From positions 395,212-431,290 of the forward strand of contig JH152692.1 in the NCBI GenBank assembly GCA_000226015.1: a stretch of 36,079 nucleotides of DNA, in the 5' to 3' direction. Within the stretch, counting starts at the first letter, position 1; the number at the start of each line of letters is the position of its first letter. Under the pieces are notes generated by a model. That model had not been told where the DNA came from. It saw only the letters and a list, made by a program, of their open reading frames with translations, and ran no database searches. Below, in pieces: positions 33,601 to 36,079 of the stretch. Made by a program: the position numbers and the translations under genes. The stretch is from Mnemiopsis leidyi (Eukaryota > Ctenophora > Tentaculata > Lobata > Bolinopsidae).

Positions 33601-34145
33601 TGATTTCTCAGTACCCTAACTCTTACTGCTTATCACGTGTTTGCAGCTTACAGCGACTGTAAAGGGGTTCAGAGTCTTAGTAAGCTAACTCTTACTGCTT
33701 ATCACGTGACACGTGTTTGCAGCTTACAGCGACTGTAAAGGGGTTCAGAGTCTCCAGCGTTATACCCGATGTAGCTCTTTCTACTGCTCTCTTTGCTCGC
33801 ACTAAGCGTTCCCACCTTTCTCTGAAATAGTCACACAGCTTCAAGCACATCACAAAAATGGTAGTTCTGGTAGCTTATCTCTAGCTTTGAAGGACGGAGA
33901 AGTTTCTCCTTATTGGATGTTCGTCGAAGGCTGTACAAACGGCCCCAACCAGAAATTAAAAGAAATACAAGAATACAACGAAAAATACTGTACAAAACTG
34001 ACCTCCTATCCACGGCGTCTTTGATATCTATGGACCATCTTTTTAATGTATTCTGGAAGAGTTTGTTTGCGGGGATGGTGACCGTACCGGTGATCCCCGA
34101 ATAACACTGGAGTAATGTCAGCAGAAATATCGGTGATTTTGACAT
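30684..34145 (-). CDS. Gene C: papain-like peptidase / C-type lectin / two-sushi protein, GPI-type tail, 11 coding exons
   Basis: Exons: 34145-34003, 33821-33728, 33423-33205, 33081-32895, 32742-32563, 32416-32323, 32200-32085, 31927-31714, 31587-31473, 31368-31119, 30946-30684; 624 codons plus TAA, one frame. Signal peptide 1-20. I29-type propeptide about 28-105 (ERWERLV, LNPFTVA). A basic KRVRR (116-120) precedes the mature start. C1 peptidase about 121-340: Gln141, CGSCW with Cys147, SEQYFVDC, and His289 in PHAMLLVGY. The usual VKNSWG reads VKASYG, so the catalytic Asn is Ala305. C-type lectin domain from 345 (C351, C362, C366; WIGL 412-415). Sushi 1: C480, C509, C522, C534. Sushi 2: C541, C569, C581, C596. 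Ser-rich linker and hydrophobic end 600-624, GPI-like. The exon 9 donor is the weak point: it needs a GC donor (CGG|gcgagt), because reading on meets TGA at 31446-31448. The peptidase part is sure; the single full-length chain is likely. Confidence 0.8.
33616..33753. repeat. Direct duplication across gene C exon 2 end and donor
   Basis: The segment ctaactcttactgcttatca through gcgactgtaaaggggttcagagtct occurs at 33616-33677 and again at 33685-33753. The second copy has an extra 7 bases (acacgtg). On the minus strand the second copy holds the last 26 coding bases of exon 2 and its GCT|gtaagc donor, and the first copy repeats both inside the intron. Confidence 0.93.
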
Positions 34146-36079
34146 CTGCTGCCGGCAAGCTTTGACGATTTAAATAATTGCACATTATTCTCGGAAGTCG
34201 GAATCAAATAATTTAGAAAACTAAGTGCTCAGAAATGAACGATAAGAAAAGCATTTTTCCAGCAAACGATGTGGTATTGTGGTATGTTTATTCTATTCTC
34301 ATTTGTACAATCATATTAATCTCAACAGGACTACGTGTCGGCCCTTAGCCGTTGACTATACATTATCAAACAATAGGTTGCTAATGTACCGATGTTGTCT
34401 GCTAATTCCCGTACACGGCTTGTGAATTATGAATTAAAGTTAATCATAAGTTCTAGTTAGACCGAGGGATTTTTCATAAAAAATTAACACGCAACCGAAC
34501 TTGAGAAATGTCCATCATCGCCATATATCAACTGAAAACATTCGATTTTCTAAGGATTACAATATCTGTACAATGTACAATAGACATGAACAGACAATAG
34601 ACATGAACATCACCGAGTACATGATGTTTAGACAAACACCGTAAGAGATTGATTCACTGATTCAGTATTCCCCACTCTCAGTCAGACTAGGTTAATCACA
34701 ATGCGAGTAGTTGAAACCAATTCCATGTACTAATGCTGTGCCCTCGTGTCAGAATGACAGAATGATTTCAGATATTCATGCTCATACTGACACTGGTATG
34801 TGCATTAACTCTGCTACTAAATTTGTTGGAGTTGGAAATCATTATCCGGAATTTTTGAATGTTGAAGAAGTCAAAAAAGGCAAATACATTACATGAGTGT
34901 GGGATTGAAGTTTCTTATTCTGGTAATGGTTAAAAAAATTTGACCATGCTATCATTATTTGATCATAATCAACAGTCAGGTTGCCATCTTGACAAATATC
35001 ATAGCCATATATTTTGACCATTTGACCACAGTAATATTGAAATTTTAACAAGGTCATAATTGTTGACCATTTGACCATGGTCATTTTGAAATTTTGACCA
35101 TGATCATGGTCAAAAATTTTTGAAGTTGACAAACTTCACCGGTTTAAGTAGTCCATCAAGTTGTGTTACATTTATAGAATTAAAATGAAACGTTCTCCAC
35201 CTGGAATATAAGCACCAATATGTTGCGACGAATGAATTGTACCTTAGCTAACTAAAGTAGCTAAAGTGTTTTTTGCATTTTGAACCACCATTGTTTAATT
35301 TGAACCATGACTAGTTTTTGTACTGGTAAAGTTGGTGACGATGCAAAGAGGTGTGGGCCCCAGACTGTGCATTAGCTTATAATGTGCGACATTCAAGTTA
35401 CATCTGGTGACCGGCCATCCGCCATCTAGAGGAGCCATGTTCCCATTTTAAAACTTAAACTTATAGTATTAGTTATGTCCTTATATGTACTTATAATTTA
35501 TATGCTTATGTAGACCGTTCTTGCGACGAAACTTACCATTAAGTTTTGGTAAACAGTTCATCTAAGTTTGAGTTGATTCTTATAGCTAGTACCCTGCTTT
35601 TGTTTTGTAATTTCGAATTATCATTAAAGGTACGACTAAGAATCATTAGCTATTTCAGTTTTTCACGATCGTAGGTTTTTGTAATTTGATAATCAGACTA
35701 TATGTTGAGATTATGAAACGGTTTTTATGTCTTGTTTTTGAGATATAGCTCAAAAACCTCCAAGACTAAAGTGTTCAATAAATAGGATAATAGTAACTTG
35801 ATGTTCGTTCATTCGCCTTTTTAGTGGCTGTGTCATACTCTGAATCTTTCCCGTTTTCTCTTGCCTGTTCTCCTCTGAGTTCCAATCATCTAATCGTATT
35901 TTTTCACTAGTCTTTCCTGTTCAACTTCAACAAAAATCACTCTTTCTCCGCTCCCTCTCCCCACTTTTATCCACCAATATAATGCTATTGCTTCTTGTCC
36001 CGTTCTATCCTCCTAGCAATGGCGCCACTCAGCTAAGCTATTCAGCTTCATGATACGCTTCTCTCATCTCCCCCGAGGC
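34146..36079. other. Right-hand flank, no gene recognised
   Basis: AT-rich sequence upstream of gene C. It contains a cluster of TGACCAT/ATGGTCA motifs (34940-35115) with a 24-bp perfect palindrome, a 61-codon plus-strand frame ending at 34896 that I cannot assign, and a pyrimidine-rich tail (35810-36079). No further ankyrin exon was recognised. Confidence 0.45.
35092..35115. repeat. Perfect 24-bp palindrome
   Basis: The half-site ttttgaccatga is followed by its exact reverse complement, with no spacer. The same TTTGACCAT word recurs at several places between 34940 and 35080. It could be a foldback remnant or a pair of inverted TGACCA half-sites of nuclear-receptor type. Confidence 0.9.

Noticed and set aside
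35380..35450. Possible LTR/primer-binding-site junction (gttacatctggtgaccgg)
   Set aside because: It resembles the end of a retrotransposon LTR, but no matching LTR copy, gag/pol frame or clear terminal dinucleotides were found.
1..36079. tRNA, rRNA and CRISPR features
   Set aside because: No convincing tRNA box A/B pair, rRNA-like block or spacer-repeat array was seen; the tandem arrays lack unique spacers.

Overview
The window is animal nuclear DNA. It has spliced genes with GT-AG introns, secreted modules found together only in animals (immunoglobulin, C-type lectin, sushi/CCP, papain with I29 propeptide), several minisatellites and long gene-poor stretches. The phylum cannot be fixed from this sequence. 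I assembled exons by hand from reading frame, intron phase, splice sites and comparison between the genes; no search was run.

Layout. (1) 350-4059, minus strand: gene A, 11 coding exons, a secreted TIL-like / four-Ig / C-type-lectin protein of about 676 aa. A 17-bp minisatellite lies just upstream of its start and a 43-bp minisatellite beyond its 3' end. (2) About 4.5-11.5 kb: mostly non-coding, with two promoter-like spots (a CCAAT/E-box cluster at 6751-6840 and an RFX X-box at 8508-8521) and a few weak candidate exons. (3) 11501-13756, minus strand: gene B, a 751-aa paralog of gene A in one uninterrupted exon, with an added sushi-like domain and a GPI-type tail. (4) 13.8-26 kb: no convincing gene, several tandem repeats. 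(5) 26014-30351, plus strand: three internal exons of a Cys-rich / ankyrin-repeat gene whose ends are not seen. (6) 30684-34145, minus strand: gene C, 11 coding exons, 624 aa, with the order signal peptide, I29 propeptide, papain-like peptidase, C-type lectin domain, two sushi domains, GPI-type tail. (7) 34.1-36.1 kb: no gene recognised.

How they fit together. Genes A, B and C look like a cluster of secreted or GPI-anchored surface lectin-type proteins, of the kind used in recognition, adhesion or innate defence (inference). B and C share the same C-terminal layout (C-type lectin, sushi, lipid anchor) behind unrelated N-termini. The most unusual item is gene C: a papain-family enzyme fused to lectin and sushi domains and apparently tethered to the membrane. 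Its catalytic Cys and His are intact but the third catalytic residue, Asn, is replaced by Ala. Two other themes recur: an intronless copy beside its intron-rich paralog, and tandem duplications that sit exactly across an exon end and its splice donor.
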